Assembly: GCA_023053685.1 (NCBI GenBank)
Contig: JALIGW010000029.1
Location: 3,606,501 to 3,670,500 of the forward strand
Direction of reading: 5' to 3'
From: Diadophis punctatus similis
Taxonomy: Eukaryota; Chordata; Lepidosauria; Squamata; Dipsadidae
DNA: 64,000 nt
Part shown: positions 32,433 through 43,845 of the stretch, one piece after another
How positions within the stretch are numbered: position 1 is the stretch's first letter
How the letters are laid out: every line of letters begins with the position of its first letter
Notes under the pieces: generated by a model
The model's database searches: none
Told to the model about the DNA's origin: nothing
Seen by the model: only the letters and a program-made list of their open reading frames with translations
Program-made: the position numbers and the translations under genes

Positions 32433-34584
32433 AAGTGACATGTTCAGTTTCTGCAACTCTGGACTGATTTCCAGTGGTTTGGAGCCATGCCAGAAATGCA
32501 GAGAATGTACCGAGGGTAAGGTATTGATAAATAGTTTTCTGTGTTACATTCGCAAAAATAAAAGATACCATATATGAAGGACTAGCAGCAATTTCAATTC
32601 ATTCAAACAAACAGACAAAAAAAATCTCATTCAGCACTAGAAGCAACTTTGTGCTAAAAAGTTCCCATTTTAAGAATCAATTGTATGTACTGGTATGTAC
32701 ATACTTATTTTTTAGATTTATTTCCTTTAGGAGCTCATAGTAGTGTTAATAGTCCTCCCTCATCCCATTTTGCTAGACAAAGATACCTTGTGAGGTGGTT
32801 GGGGCTATTTGTCCCACAAATGCCAAAATTCTTTATAAGAAATCAATGGATAAATACAAAATAACAGATTTATTAAAATCAAGACAGGCAAATATGGATT
32901 ATCTGGAATATTGGAATGGTGGGGGGTAGGAGGTGGCAACTTTTATCCATATAGAAGGCATGGCAGAAATTTCAGTTTCAGAAATTTCACAAGACTCTGG
33001 ATTACAGATGAAAAAGGAAGGGACAATTTCCTTTGAAGACAAGAGATGGGAATATGAAAATAATAGGTAAGATCTTATTTTATCACATTTGTGCCCTGTC
33101 CACAACTGGAGATTTAAAATCTATATACAGAAATTGTCACATATACACACAGGATGCTTGATATGGATTAGAGCTGCTTTTGAAGAAATCCAGTTCCAAG
33201 GAAACAAGCAGCAGGTTTGCTTGAATAAGTGTAATTCTTTGAGTTAAATTGGAGATGGATATCATTAATATTTCAACACTATTTGTACTTTCCTGCACAA
33301 AGTCCCTTTGAACTCAAAGGAGACTGTTTCTTATGATTATTAGCATTGTAAAGTAACTTTTTCTAATTTGATGCTGTTGCATTTAAAAAAGATTTTGTCT
33401 AAGTGCACTTCTGTTCCAATGAAACTCAAATCCAACTGCTACCAAATTCCTTGGAGACCCTGGAGTCCCTCAATAGACTCTTTGTCTTAATGCTGTCATT
33501 TGCAATTGTTAAAAAGGAAGAGTAGCAAAGACTTTACTTTGATGATTGGAGCAATGATTGTTAATTTGATGCCTGAGTAGCCATGCGTGTATTTTGCTTG
33601 ACTCCACATAAATTCTTCATGCTGTGGTTACTGTGTTGATACAGACAGGAGAAACAAGAAAGGCAAGTGGCTTCACTTTATTGGAAGAATAAATTTATGC
33701 CATTAGACATTATCTAACATCATCTTCCATGTTCAGGTGCCCTCTCGATGTGCAGGATTTTCCTTATGGACATATGGGGAAATATGCAGACTGCAGCCCA
33801 ATCCATCTGGAGACCAACAGATGAAAATGAGTGGGTCTATTTGTCTGCAGTTCTATTCTTTAATGAATTACTTGTCCTGAGTCAATGTCAGAACAGAGTA
33901 GATTTTATCCATAGCACTGACAAAATCTCAACCGATGACCTTAGGATTTTGATTTCTTAATGTTTAACCTCCAACTGCAGAATGGGAAGGTTTAATTTAA
34001 GGCATTTTGGGGAAGGTTTAGTAACAGCCTTGAAAATATTATAGTTTTTGCACCGAATTGTTATCATTGGTGAATTGAAACCCATTTAGCTTCATGTTTT
34101 TGAAAAATGAAACACCCTTAACTTATTCGTGCCTGCTAATAATAGAGATTTTGAAGGGTAAAATGTTATTTGCAAATAGTAGGCTAGTAGGAGTTTCACA
34201 AATCTAATCTGCCCCTTCTTATAGGTACCTTACCAAGTAACAAGAATAATTTTAATATAATCTGTTGCAGTAATTTGACTCTGTTATGTATTCCTGAACT
34301 AAATCTGAATTAAGAATTTGCATTCAATGGCTTCAAGATTGAATATTTGCAGTCAAATATTAGATTCACAGTATATATCTTACAACGATTTTTTATCAAT
34401 GCTGTTTATTAATTTAGACAATGACCGAAATCTCTTTTACACATAATGACCTAATTTAATAATGACTGTAATTCATTTATTAATGAAAAGTACTGTAACT
34501 TTTATACTATTTTTTATAATCTAAGTAATCACAGATAAGGAGAAAAAATGATAGAAAGGGAGAGGACTACTAAAGCGTCTAAAG

Positions 34585-34719
34585 CAGGGATGTCAAACTC
34601 ATGTTGTCACGGAGTGTCACGTGACAAATCGGGACTTTCCCCCCCTTTTGCTAAACTGGCCGTGGATGTGGCCAGCATGTGACGTATCCGGCCCATGGGC
34701 AGGGAGTTTGACAGCCCTG
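34585..34719. mobile_element. Short hAT-like MITE (unit C)
   Basis: Same insertion as 17044-17168; flanks GTCTAAAG / TTCTAAAG match in seven of eight bases. Confidence 0.8.
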
Positions 34720-34965
34720 TTCTAAAGGCATCATGACGTGTGATAATAGGCAATAAAGGTTAACACTGAACTTTACAAAAAGAAAGAGACACTATCTGTC
34801 TACTGATATAGTTTCCTTTTCCATTGTGGATTTCCATTGGGACTTCTTCCCAACATCCGATTGCCATCTACCCTCTGTAGCTGCAGAAATGTAGGCGATA
34901 GTCTGCATCTCTGCTATAGTCTAAAATCCAGAAATATATATTCTTTTAGCAAACCTCTCTTGCAT

Positions 34966-34978
34966 TGTCCTATTTTAG
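34966..34978 (+). promoter_or_regulatory. Splice acceptor before OR2' coding exon
   Basis: TTGTCCTATTTTAG followed by GTACTCC, 33 bp before the ATG. Confidence 0.55.
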
Positions 34979-35011
34979 GTACTCCTGGGGCTCAGTCTGA
35001 TTGCCAGAAAG

Positions 35012-35947
35012 ATGGAGAAAAGCAACACAACTGGGTTGATGGACTTCTACTTGACTGAATTGTCTGATCTCCCTGAAGCACAGACTGTCCTCTTTGTGGT
35101 GATTCTGCTGATCTACCTGACCACCCTGGCAGGGAACGGGGTTATTCTCATGGCCATAGGAACAGATGCTCACCTCCAAACTCCAATGTACTTCTTTCTG
35201 AGTAATTTATCACTGCTGGACATCCTTTGTCCAACAGTCATTGCGCCAAAGATGCTCCAGATATTCTTGTCAAAGGATAAGAAAATATCCTTTGTTGGCT
35301 GCGTGCTGCAATTATTCTTCCTCATTGATATGGTGGGCACTGAAATCTTTTTGCTTGCAGCGATGGCTTATGACCGCTATGTGGCCATATGTAGTCCTTT
35401 ACATTATGCTAATATAATGAATAAACAGCGGTGTATTCAACTGATGGCTGGGATTTGGCTATTGGGCTTAATTAATTCTATGATTCATACTTCATTGACA
35501 TTTAGATTGTCTTTCTGTGAATCTAAGAAACTCAACCAATATTTCTGTGATCTTCAACCTGTGATGGCTCTCTCTTGCTCTTCTACTTACCTTGCTGAAG
35601 TTGCTCATCTACTTGTGGCTGGTATTATAGGAAGTGGGGCTTTTCTGGTCACCCTGATCTCTTACATCTACATAATTTCTACCATCTTGCGCATGCCTTC
35701 CACTGAGGGGAGGAACAAAGCCTTTTCTACCTGTGGTTCTCATTTGACTGTTGTATGTATTTTCTATGGGGCCACCATTGCTACCTATGCTCGTCCCACC
35801 TCATCTTATTCAGGCAAACAGGGCAGAATAATTTCCATGCTATATGGGATCATCACTCCCATGCTGAACCCTATGATCTACAGTCTGAGAAATAAGGAAG
35901 TTAAAAAAGCGTTGTACAAAGCCTTCAATCGGAAAAGATTTTCATAA
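35012..35947 (+). CDS. Olfactory receptor OR2' (duplicate of OR2)
   Basis: Intact 311-residue class II OR, near-identical to OR2. Landmarks: sequon N5-T6-T7, GN 41-42, LQTPMYFF 55-62, Cys97, [10 protein letters not shown] 118-127, SYIYI 217-221, KAFSTCGSHL 236-245, [12 protein letters not shown] 286-297. It differs from OR2 at 23 (Ala), 44 (Val), 83 (Gln), 185 (Met), 197-199 (VAH against IVL), 235 (Asn), 250 (Ile) and three C-terminal residues (303, 307, 308). The 185 and 197-199 changes overlap the variable patch of the OR1 pair. His199 in TM5 is unusual and could change ligand preference. Last + strand OR of the block. Confidence 0.95.
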   Translation: MEKSNTTGLMDFYLTELSDLPEAQTVLFVVILLIYLTTLAGNGVILMAIGTDAHLQTPMYFFLSNLSLLDILCPTVIAPKMLQIFLSKDKKISFVGCVLQLFFLIDMVGTEIFLLAAMAYDRYVAICSPLHYANIMNKQRCIQLMAGIWLLGLINSMIHTSLTFRLSFCESKKLNQYFCDLQPVMALSCSSTYLAEVAHLLVAGIIGSGAFLVTLISYIYIISTILRMPSTEGRNKAFSTCGSHLTVVCIFYGATIATYARPTSSYSGKQGRIISMLYGIITPMLNPMIYSLRNKEVKKALYKAFNRKRFS

Positions 35948-36281
35948 ACATCTCCTTTTTTCCCTTGTGTAATGATCAAAATATGTTAAGTTTTTAAAAC
36001 ATTGGTTTTTCCCCCCTAATCTAGCCATACTGTCACTGTAATGAGCCTAGGTGATCACTAAGATTGCCTGCTTTTGTTCAACATTTGTAATGGTTTTTGG
36101 AAAAGTGCTTTGGAAATTGGGCAAAGAGAGCTGCCAAGAGAATGGTCAGATAAGAAACAACATACCCTGCAGCTGGATAGTGGGAAGGGCAAAAAGCATA
36201 GATGAGACATTCCTTTGTTTGTAAAGAAAATGGGGGAGAAAATATGTACTTTCAGTGTTGCAAGATTTTGTCAATGTACTT

Positions 36282-36590
36282 AGAAATTTATTTATTTATT
36301 TATTTATTTTATTTGTTTGTCAAACATGTACAAGATGGCAGGTATTGGTATAAACATAAACAAAAGCAAAGTAGGTACAGGTAAATTAGGCAATAGGACA
36401 GTAGGACAGGGACGGTAGGCATGATGGTGCTCTTATGCACGCGGCACGCCCCTTACAGACCTCTTAGGAATGGGGTGAGGTCGACTGTAGACAGTCTAAG
36501 GTTAAAGTTTTTGGGGTTTGGGGAAGAAACTACAGAGTGCATAAAATCATCTAGTTGTGATTGTTTGTCCTACTAGGCTGACAATATTTC
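36282..36590 (-). mobile_element. L2-type LINE 3' end, minus
   Basis: TTTATTTATTTATTTTATTTG then GTCAAACATGTACAAGATGG, GGGACGGTAGGCATGATGG and TGCACGCGGCACGCCCCTTA: the reverse complement of the 3' end of the LINE at 43846-44385 (GGGGCGTGCATAAGTGC, GCCTACCGTCCCTGTCC, tail ATAAATAAATAAA). Confidence 0.75.
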
Positions 36591-36611
36591 TCTTTTGATA
36601 TCCATAAGGAG

Positions 36612-37180
36612 AGAACCAGTTTGGTGTGGTGATTAAGCCATCAGGCTAGAAAGTGGGAGTGTTAAGGTGGGAATAAATCTCATAGAGGCGATGTGGATCT
36701 TTTCTTGGAATCCAGACATTTAGAAAATAAAGCCGAGATTAAAAGTCTAATAGAAAATATTTATTTTTGGTACAAAAACAATAAATTCTGAATAGATTAC
36801 ATTTTGCTAAGAAAATGTGACCATTCCGGTCAAGAGTCAAGTCAAAGAGAATAATGGAGAATTAGGAATGCACACATGCGCAGAAGATCACGTCACGTGT
36901 CCTGCTTGTATTGGAATGTACCATAATATTAGAATAGGGATGCATCACCCTGCATAGACATACAACTGGCATTATTCACTACGTGACAGGGAGTCTGTGA
37001 ATTCTAGTCCTTCCTTAGGCATAAAGCCAGCTAGGTGGCCTTGGGCTAGTTATTTTCTCTCAGCTCTAAGAAGGAGGCAATTTTAAACCATTTCTGAAAA
37101 ACCTTGCCAAGAAAATTGCCAGGACTTGTCTAGGCAATCGCTGACAATCAGACATGATTGAAAGGAAGGAAAAAAAAATC
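36612..37180 (+). repeat. Squamate tRNA-derived SINE, split by an LTR
   Basis: AGAACCAGTTTGGTGTGGTG at 36612, interrupted at 36659, resuming GTCTGTGAATTCTAGTCC (about 36994) to AAAACCTTGCCAAGAAAATT. Corresponds to the SINE at 18515-18730 in unit A, where no LTR is present. Confidence 0.8.
36660..36988. mobile_element. Solo LTR with perfect 5-bp duplication
   Basis: A 329-bp segment, TGTTAAGGTGGG to CTACGTGACA, flanked by GGGAG on both sides (36655-36659, 36989-36993). Same family as 31489-31833 (shared AAATAAA-CCGAGATT and CATGCGCAG-type motifs). Inserted in the SINE after the A/C duplication. Confidence 0.85.
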
Positions 37181-37677
37181 TATAAAGGGGTGGCTGAAGG
37201 TTTTTGCTTTTGTTTTAGAACCATACATGCCTTAGATATTAGAACGGATGAATTTGTGATTTAACTGTACTTACTGTATAATGCAAAGTTGCAACAGTCC
37301 AACTCTGTTATCCTAATTGACATTCTCACTTGTAGCTGAGATTCCTTCTGCCCTCTATTGAAAAGGAGGCAATTTTACTCTGTGATAAATGTGATTTCCC
37401 CACTCAAAATAAATGCTTCTTGTAAAGTTTATGGATCCATGGTATTCTTCTACCAATGTTTGGAATTTAAATAACAATAGCTTAATGTACGTCCCTCTTT
37501 TGTCTTAATTTTTCTAAGAATACATGAAATTCATGTGAACTACATGAAAGTGAGATAAGCATACATTCTCATTATATGTCAATACTCCTCCTCAGCCCCT
37601 CAATAATTCTGATTTTGAATGGGATTTCTTCAGATTTTTTCAGTTCTAGAACCAACAGTAACTCAGGCAGAGGCACT

Positions 37678-37750
37678 CCTCCCTCTCTCCCTCCCTCCCT
37701 CCCTCCCTCCCTCCCTCCCTCCCTCCCTCCCTCTCTCTCTCTCTCTCTCT

Positions 37751-37805
<55 letters not shown>

Positions 37806-37812
37806 CTTTCTT
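37678..37812. repeat. Compound microsatellite (CCCT)n (CT)n (CTTT)n
   Basis: Three adjoining polypyrimidine arrays of CCCT, CT and CTTT. They mark the right edge of duplication unit C. Confidence 0.95.
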
Positions 37813-38800
37813 TTCAATTTAACTTTATTATTAGTTTAAAGTATAAAATACAAAGAAAAAGAAACATGGAAAAGTAAAAAGAGAGGAAGGGAAACGTTTT
37901 GCTTTTACACAACACTATGTACAAGCCATTTCTATAACAATAAGCCTACAAAAACAGAATCAAAGTTTCATTTTTTTTCCTCATTACAAACACAAAACCC
38001 AGAAGCAATTTCAAACTAGAGACACAATTAAATACAATCTCTTATTTGGATAAAAGAACCATTTTAACCATCTCAGCTCCTCCTTGCTGTGGGGAATAAT
38101 ATATCATTCATTCTCATATTTTGAAATCTAGTCCATAATATTTTACCAAATTTAGAATATTATTCAGCAATACATAAAGAACCGGCGGCCTGCATATACA
38201 TACCTACTCATTTTATACATACAAAATTAACTTAAAGCTTTCTAACAGTACATATATCAAATTTTTAAAAAATCCATCCTAATTAATTAAACCATATTTA
38301 AGTCACTCCCTCCAGTTTATCTTCATAGAATAGAGTCTTTTTCTTCTCGGGAGAGTCTATCAAGTCTCCTTTCCTGAAGAAGTTCTCAGATTTATTTATA
38401 TCCATTAAAAAAAAAGCTCCCAAAGTTGTTCTGTTAGATGTTGTAAATTGGTCTGAAGCAAATCTTCCCTGATTACATTTTCTCTCACTGAAATAGCTAT
38501 CGTATCTTTTTTTCTCGAAGAATTCGCAGCCTTGTTAACAAGGCTGAAATTCATCCTCCCTCTTTCTGAATACATTACAAAGGTTCCTTTTATCCCGTAT
38601 TCAATCAGTTTTACATTCAGCAAATCAAGGAATCACCATTCCACCTTTTCCCCCATATTCAGTAATATGTTCCAAAAAAGATTTCCAGCCTGAAGTAGGC
38701 TTCCCTGATCCAGAAATGTTTGATCATATTCACTCCCATCTTCAACCTATACTTTCTTGGGAAAGTGATGACAACTCAATTTCAACTTTGAGAAAATTAA
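37813..38800 (-). mobile_element. LINE 3' region, minus (probable)
   Basis: TTTAACTTTATTATTAGTTT and AATCAAAGTTTCATTTTTTT resemble 27356-27755. The remaining 800 bp is T-rich, with no open frame; probably the 3' end or UTR of an L1-like LINE in minus orientation. Confidence 0.4.
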
Positions 38801-39155
38801 TTATTTTGAGACCCAATCATGGAATAAAAACCAATGTCAGTCACTTTAGTGGATGAAGTTTGTCAGGATAGGGATGAAAAAAGAGGCCCTCCTGTTTCTT
38901 CCGGTTGTCTCAGGGTTGAATATTCTCCTCCATGCTTTTTCTCGCCATGCTATATGAAACCATTGGAGGGGGGCATCTGTTGTGTAGGATGACATTTGTT
39001 CATTTATTTTATTTGTATGCTGCCCAATGGCTCTGATGACATTCAGGTATGCATTACCAAACTGGAAATGGCTTGACCAATGTCTATCAGATAGAAAAGA
39101 AAGCCCAATTAAATGCCTCCAAACCCAAGTCATTCATCAGTAAACATACAGAAAC
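38801..39155. other. Unassigned spacer
   Basis: Contains a fragment (TTTTATTTGTATGCTGCCC, about 39007) that looks like a retroposon tail in reverse. No gene. Confidence 0.35.
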
Positions 39156-39842
39156 TGTTGTGACCCAGCACCGCAACCCCCAGAAACACACACACACAAC
39201 CGTTTGTGAGGCAAACAAAAAGATTCCTTAGCAATAAGGTTTCTTAGCAAAAGCTCAGAGGTTTTCCAAGTCCATAAACAACACAAACGGAAAGTCTCAA
39301 AGAATAAGGTTCTTTGGGTTACTTGAGGGTTAAATATCACACAGTCAAATGTTCAAAGCAAGACTCATTAATTCTCCTCTTATCTGACAACTTGGCTGGC
39401 TTCCCGGAATAAAGCTGGCAGAAGCTGCTGTCTTCGACAAGGTTTCCAAACAAACGTAGAAATAAGACTCTGGATATGCTGCAATCATTGATTCGTTGTT
39501 CTCAGCAGTGAGTACTAATTGCGCCGGCCTAATATAGGCACTGAAGGGCGTGGCCCAATTAGCCCTCACTGCTACCTCCGAGTAGACCGATGCTTACTCA
39601 GCCAGTCCTGTCTTCTGGCTGCTCTGCGAGCTCTGGCATCCAGCAGGGGTTCTTCATCTCCTGATGAGTCACTCTGCTGCGCAGGTGCAGAAGGTCCTGG
39701 GGCATCGTCCTGCTCTGGCACCGAGTCCTCATCACCAGCCGTCTCTGGTGCCAGGCACATGGGCTGGTACTGCTGCACCATGAGCGGCTCCACGTCCTCC
39801 GGATCCTCCATACTCGGCGCCGGACGCGGCCAAGGCACAACA
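39156..39842. mobile_element. Solo LTR, 687 bp
   Basis: Begins TGTTGTGACCCAGC and ends CAAGGCACAACA, so the terminal 7 bp are inverted repeats (TGTTGTG / CACAACA). A perfect 5-bp duplication GAAAC flanks it (39151-39155, 39843-39847). No internal genes adjoin. A minus-strand frame through the GC-rich right half would give an acidic, Pro/Asp/Glu-rich peptide, but its start lies outside the LTR, so I do not call it a gene. Confidence 0.85.
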
Positions 39843-40339
39843 GAAACATTGTTTTCCCCCAAAGGTCTTGGGGCATGAGTTAGGGGTCATCATAGAAACT
39901 GTGGTTATGGTTCGTGTGGCAGTCATGACCTCTTTGGCCCAGTATGGTCAAGACTGATCATTCATGCTTTGAGCATCACTTGGATGTAATGTAATTTAAG
40001 TAGGGTAGGCTTTGGAGAGCACCTGGAAACCACAGCTGGTTTAAAATGCAGCTGCAAGATTATTGTTGTTTTATCGCTTTTAATCACTATTTTATTAATA
40101 TTGTTTTTATTGTATTTTTTGATAGTATTTAGCTGTTCTTATATATGTTGTACGCCGCCTTGAGTCCTCAGGGAGTAGGGCGGCCTATAAGAATCGCAAA
40201 ATAAAATAAATAAATAAAAAATATTGGTCAGCCAATCCTGCCATGGCAGGATCACATCTTTCCTGAAACCACTGCATTGGATCCCACTAGTCTTCAAGAC
40301 CCAACTCAAAGTACTGGTAATTACATATAACCTTTTTGT
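39843..40339. other. Spacer with a LINE tail
   Basis: The LINE-type 3' end GCCGCCTTGAGTCCTCAGGG with GGGCGGCCTATAAGAATCG and (AAAT)n lies at about 40150-40220 in + orientation. Otherwise nothing recognised. Confidence 0.5.
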
Positions 40340-40730
40340 CATTGTGTGCCAAAAGCGCGCCCACACCCATAATGCAATGTGTGCACCCCCCCATGTGCCC
40401 CCTGTGCATGCGCGCATGACCCCCCGCACTCCCCTACACCCCATGCATGCATGTGTGACCCCCACACTCCCCCACCCCATGTATGCATGCATTCCCCCTG
40501 CCCCTGTGCATGCGCGCATGACCCCCACCTCCCGCACATGCATGCGGATCTCCCGCATGCGCCCCGCCCCCGCTCATGCATGGCAGAGACCCAAAAATCA
40601 GCTGGCCAGCGGGAGGCACATGTGCATGCATGGTGGAGCTGAGCTGGGGCGATGGCTCACATGCCATCAGAGAGGGCGCTGCATGCCACCTCTGACACGC
40701 GTGCCATAGGTTCGCCATCACGGACCTATA
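40340..40730. mobile_element. GGCGAACC-family MITE, left-truncated
   Basis: The right end CACGCGTGCCATAGGTTCGC then CATCACGG matches the family at 21430 and 45512. The left terminus is missing. The interior is a run of imperfect GTGCATGCGCGCATGACCCC repeats, which creates false open frames on both strands. Confidence 0.7.
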
Positions 40731-41332
40731 AGGTCCTATGAGACAGCACTATGTTATATTCAGTTCTACTTGCAGCTATTGAATCTGCCTCTTCACAGAA
40801 AAAAAAAAAACCTAATAAAACCTGTTAAGAATCATCCTCCACACCCTGAACTGAGGAGGGGGCATGAATGAGATGATAGGCTTTCTCTGTGGCAATGCCC
40901 ACACCTTGGAATTCTTAACCCACAAAGATCTGTAAACCTCCATCTTTATTTTATTGAGCCTCAATATACTTTTAATTGGTTTCTGTTTTGATGTAATTTT
41001 TTTTGTCACCCCAAGTTTCTTTTCTGGCCATATGACAGGCCATATAAATTGGATGGATAAATGAATGAATGAATGAATGAATGAATGAATGAATGAATGA
41101 ATGTTACCATTTAAAGACATTTTTATTACACTATGCCTTCAACCCTAGCTTGATTTTATAGATTTTATAGACATCCATCTTAGGATAGGGTTGATTTATT
41201 ATTACTGTTTTTTTAAAATTGGGTCATTTCTATGGTTGATTTTGTAGTTTTAATCTGTTGCACTTTACCCAGTGCATGGTTGGTTCAGTGGGCAAGATAT
41301 AAAAAGCTGCAAAATAGGCACATATATACATG
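40731..41332. other. Spacer with (ATGA)n microsatellite
   Basis: The tetranucleotide array (ATGA)n is at about 41058-41103. The rest is AT-rich 3' flank of the minus-strand OR. Confidence 0.6.
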
Positions 41333-42274
41333 TCATATTATAACAAACAATTTCTTAATTTTCATTCTTCTCCAGGCTCCTTTAACTTCTTTGTTTCTTA
41401 AAACATAAATAAGGGGGTTCAGCATGGGGATCACAACAGCGTAAAACACAGAAATTACTTTGTCATAATTCAGAGAATGAGAAGAGCTTGGTTGCACATA
41501 CATGAAGAAGAGGGTGCCATAGAAAATCACAATAGCAGTCAGATGGGAGGCACAGGTGGAGAAGGCTTTGTGTCTTCCGCGAGTAGAATGTTTTCTAAAG
41601 ATGGCATTCAGAATATAGATATAGGAGATGATGACTGTGAAGAGGGACCCAGTTAAATTGATAGTACTCAAGACAAAAAGCTGGATTGCTTTCGGCTGAG
41701 TGTTAGAGCAGGATAAAGCTAGAAGTGGTGGGTCATTGCAGTAAAAGTGGTTAATTAAATTTGGACCACAGAAGGATAACTGGAATGTTAATGCTGTCTG
41801 GATAATCGAGTTCACAAATCCATAGCTGTAGACACCAACTACCAAGGAAACACAGCACTTTTTGGACATAATTTTGGAATAAAGCAATGGATGGCAAATG
41901 GCCACATATCGATCATAGGCCATGACTGAGAGCAAAAACAATTCAGTGGTCACTAATGCAACAAACATAAAAAATTGTATAAGACATCCAGCCCATGAAA
42001 TGGTTTTCTTGTCAGCTAAAAAATCTGCTATTGCCTTGGGGGTAACAGTTGAAGAATAGCTGGCATCCAGGAAGGCCAAATGGCTGAGAAAGAAGTACAT
42101 TGGAGTATGTAGCTGGGAATCCACCTTGATCAACAGGATCATCCCAAGATTTGCACTCAGTGTGATGATATAAATCATCAAGAATATATTAAAGAGAACA
42201 ACTTGTAATTCTGGATGATCTGTGAACCCTGAAAAGATGAACTCAGTCACCTGGGTCTGATTTTGTCCAATCAT
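41333..42274 (-). CDS. Olfactory receptor (class II, OR5/OR8-like)
   Basis: Intact 313-residue OR on the minus strand. Landmarks: sequon N5-Q6-T7; TM1 SANLGMILL (Asn42 kept, with Ala in place of the usual Gly/Glu before it); LHTPMYFF 55-62; Cys97; [10 protein letters not shown] 118-127; loop 2 [12 protein letters not shown] 179-190; SYIYI 217-221; [10 protein letters not shown] 236-245; [12 protein letters not shown] 286-297. It is a close paralogue of the OR at 55718-56686. A splice acceptor-like pyrimidine tract ending CCCTTGGCAG lies about 22 bp upstream of the ATG (reverse strand, about 42296). Role: odorant receptor in olfactory cilia. The family assignment is from motif resemblance only. 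Confidence 0.95.
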   Translation of the reverse strand: MIGQNQTQVTEFIFSGFTDHPELQVVLFNIFLMIYIITLSANLGMILLIKVDSQLHTPMYFFLSHLAFLDASYSSTVTPKAIADFLADKKTISWAGCLIQFFMFVALVTTELFLLSVMAYDRYVAICHPLLYSKIMSKKCCVSLVVGVYSYGFVNSIIQTALTFQLSFCGPNLINHFYCNDPPLLALSCSNTQPKAIQLFVLSTINLTGSLFTVIISYIYILNAIFRKHSTRGRHKAFSTCASHLTAIVIFYGTLFFMYVQPSSSHSLNYDKVISVFYAVVIPMLNPLIYVLRNKEVKGAWRRMKIKKLFVII

Positions 42275-42511
42275 GTAGTCCTATTCTTTTTTTTCCTGCC
42301 AAGGGTTTGAAGAAAGGAAGAAGAAATCAAGATTACTATATTGTGGTTCATTATCTTGCGATGTTTACTGGATTATTTTAAAATAAATATTTAATGTTTG
42401 TTGATCTGAAAAGTGGACCCTGTACCTGTGGGAATAACATTAGGAAGATGATGATTTAAATATGCTTCACCGAAGTTTAGAATTCAAGCTCACTCACTTT
42501 ATTATTGAACT

Positions 42512-42735
42512 TGAGAGTCAGTTTGGTGTAGTGTTTAAGGCACCAATTTAAAAATTAGGAGTCTGTGAGTTCTAGTTCTGCCTTAGTCATGAAAGCCAGC
42601 TGGGTGACTTTGAGCCAGTCACTCTCTCTTTCTCTCAGCCCAATTCACCTCACAGTGTTGTGGTGGGAAAAAGATGAAGATAAAGGTGTGTTGGATATGT
42701 TTGCTGCTTTGAGTTATTTGTAAAAACAATAAAGG
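42512..42735 (+). repeat. Squamate tRNA-derived SINE
   Basis: GTCAGTTTGGTGTAGTGTTT, GTGAGTTCTAGTTCTGCC (B box), CCAGCTGGGTGACTTTGAGC, and CTCTCTTTCTCTCAGCCC. It has a different 3' part, GTTATTTGTAAAAACAATAA. Confidence 0.8.
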
Positions 42736-43262
42736 CACTATCTAAAATCAAAGAAAGAAATAATACAATTTCTCTAAATCAAATAAAATTATTTTCACAT
42801 ATTCATATTCTTTTCAACTGAAAACTGAAAAGAAAACTTTTGCCTGGAACAATCCTGTCCCAGTGTAGTCACACTGCCCTTCCCAAATCTTGTTCATTAT
42901 CCTTTCTTGTCACCCTTTCAATAAGACTTCTGTTAACACTTTCCCGGGGATATTTAATAAACTTGTCTGCAGTACTTGCATCCATTCTTTTTATCTTTCC
43001 TTTGTATAAGGAATAATAATTATTTCAATTTCCAGGCAGAGACACAGCCGCCTCACACATTAATTAAGTCTCATAGTCATTTTGGAAACATTGACTCTCA
43101 TATTTTAACAATTTTTGAATTACACCATCTACATTTGCTGTTGGTAGAACAAATATTAGAATTGGCAGTGAAAATATTGGTAAATAGCTTCTATCTTTTA
43201 GGATCAATCATCAACAGTAAACTAACAGTCTAGAATTAAAATGCAGACTAGCACTTGGTAAG
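42736..43262. other. Unassigned spacer
   Basis: AT-rich, nothing recognised. Confidence 0.4.
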
Positions 43263-43398
43263 CAGTGTTTCCCAACCTTGGCAACTTGAAGATATCTGGA
43301 CTTCAACTCCCAGAATTCCCCAGCCAGCATTCACTGGCTGGGGAATTCTGGGAGTTGAAGTCCAGATATCTTCAAGTTGCCAAGGTTGGGAAACACTG
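43263..43398. mobile_element. Near-perfect palindromic hAT-like MITE
   Basis: A 136-bp element that is one hairpin: CAGTGTTTCCCAACCTTGG at the left, exactly inverted at the right, with CAGCCAGCATTCACTGGCTG at the turn. Flanks TTGGTAAG and TGGTAGAG give only an imperfect 8-bp duplication. Confidence 0.85.
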
Positions 43399-43845
43399 TG
43401 GTAGAGCATCCTGAAGGCTTTGGAAAAGTATATGCCTACAATATAATACCTACATATACCTACAAAACACTACAAGCCATATTATTCTCTGTGACATTGT
43501 ATGGAATGAACGTTGGACTTTGAAGAAGCAGGATAAGAAGAATATTTGATGCTTTAATTTTGGTATTGGTACTGGATACAATCTTAAGCAAAGACCTACT
43601 TGTGTTGAGAAGGCTCTAATGCTGGGAAAGATTGAAAAGGAAAGCCAGGAGTCCTTCTTTACCTTGACATTGATTGCTGCCCTCCAGGACCAAAATATTT
43701 TTACAAACTCACCAGTAGAACAATGAGCAGGCAGGTTTTGTTTTTACTCCAAATGTTCTGATGGAAAGAAGGGTAGACGGATGAGCTGACCACTGTTTAA
43801 AAAAAAAAGGTGAAATTGACAAGACTGTGCTATTTTCTCCTTCCA
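43399..43845. other. Unassigned spacer
   Basis: No gene or repeat recognised. Confidence 0.4.

Larger units (their letters stand above)
27756..37620 (+). repeat. Segmental duplication, unit C (OR1' + OR2')
   Basis: Counterpart of unit A. ATG-to-ATG distance between its ORs is 6010 bp against 5193 in unit A. The surplus is accounted for by the LTR (31489-31833) and LINE tail (31975-32432) inserted after duplication. Intergenic parts between the named features show no further gene. Confidence 0.85.

Noticed and set aside
37572..37839. Ser/Pro/Leu and Lys/Glu/Arg frames
   Set aside because: They arise from the CCCT/CTTT microsatellite.
39572..39862. Acidic 96-codon minus-strand protein
   Set aside because: Its start codon is outside the solo LTR and the frame crosses the LTR border; kept only as a finding.
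40139..40721. Cys/His-rich frames (HACMxxP, CAHDPH) suggesting metal-binding proteins
   Set aside because: They follow from GTGCATGCGCGCATG repeats of a truncated MITE, on both strands and in several frames.
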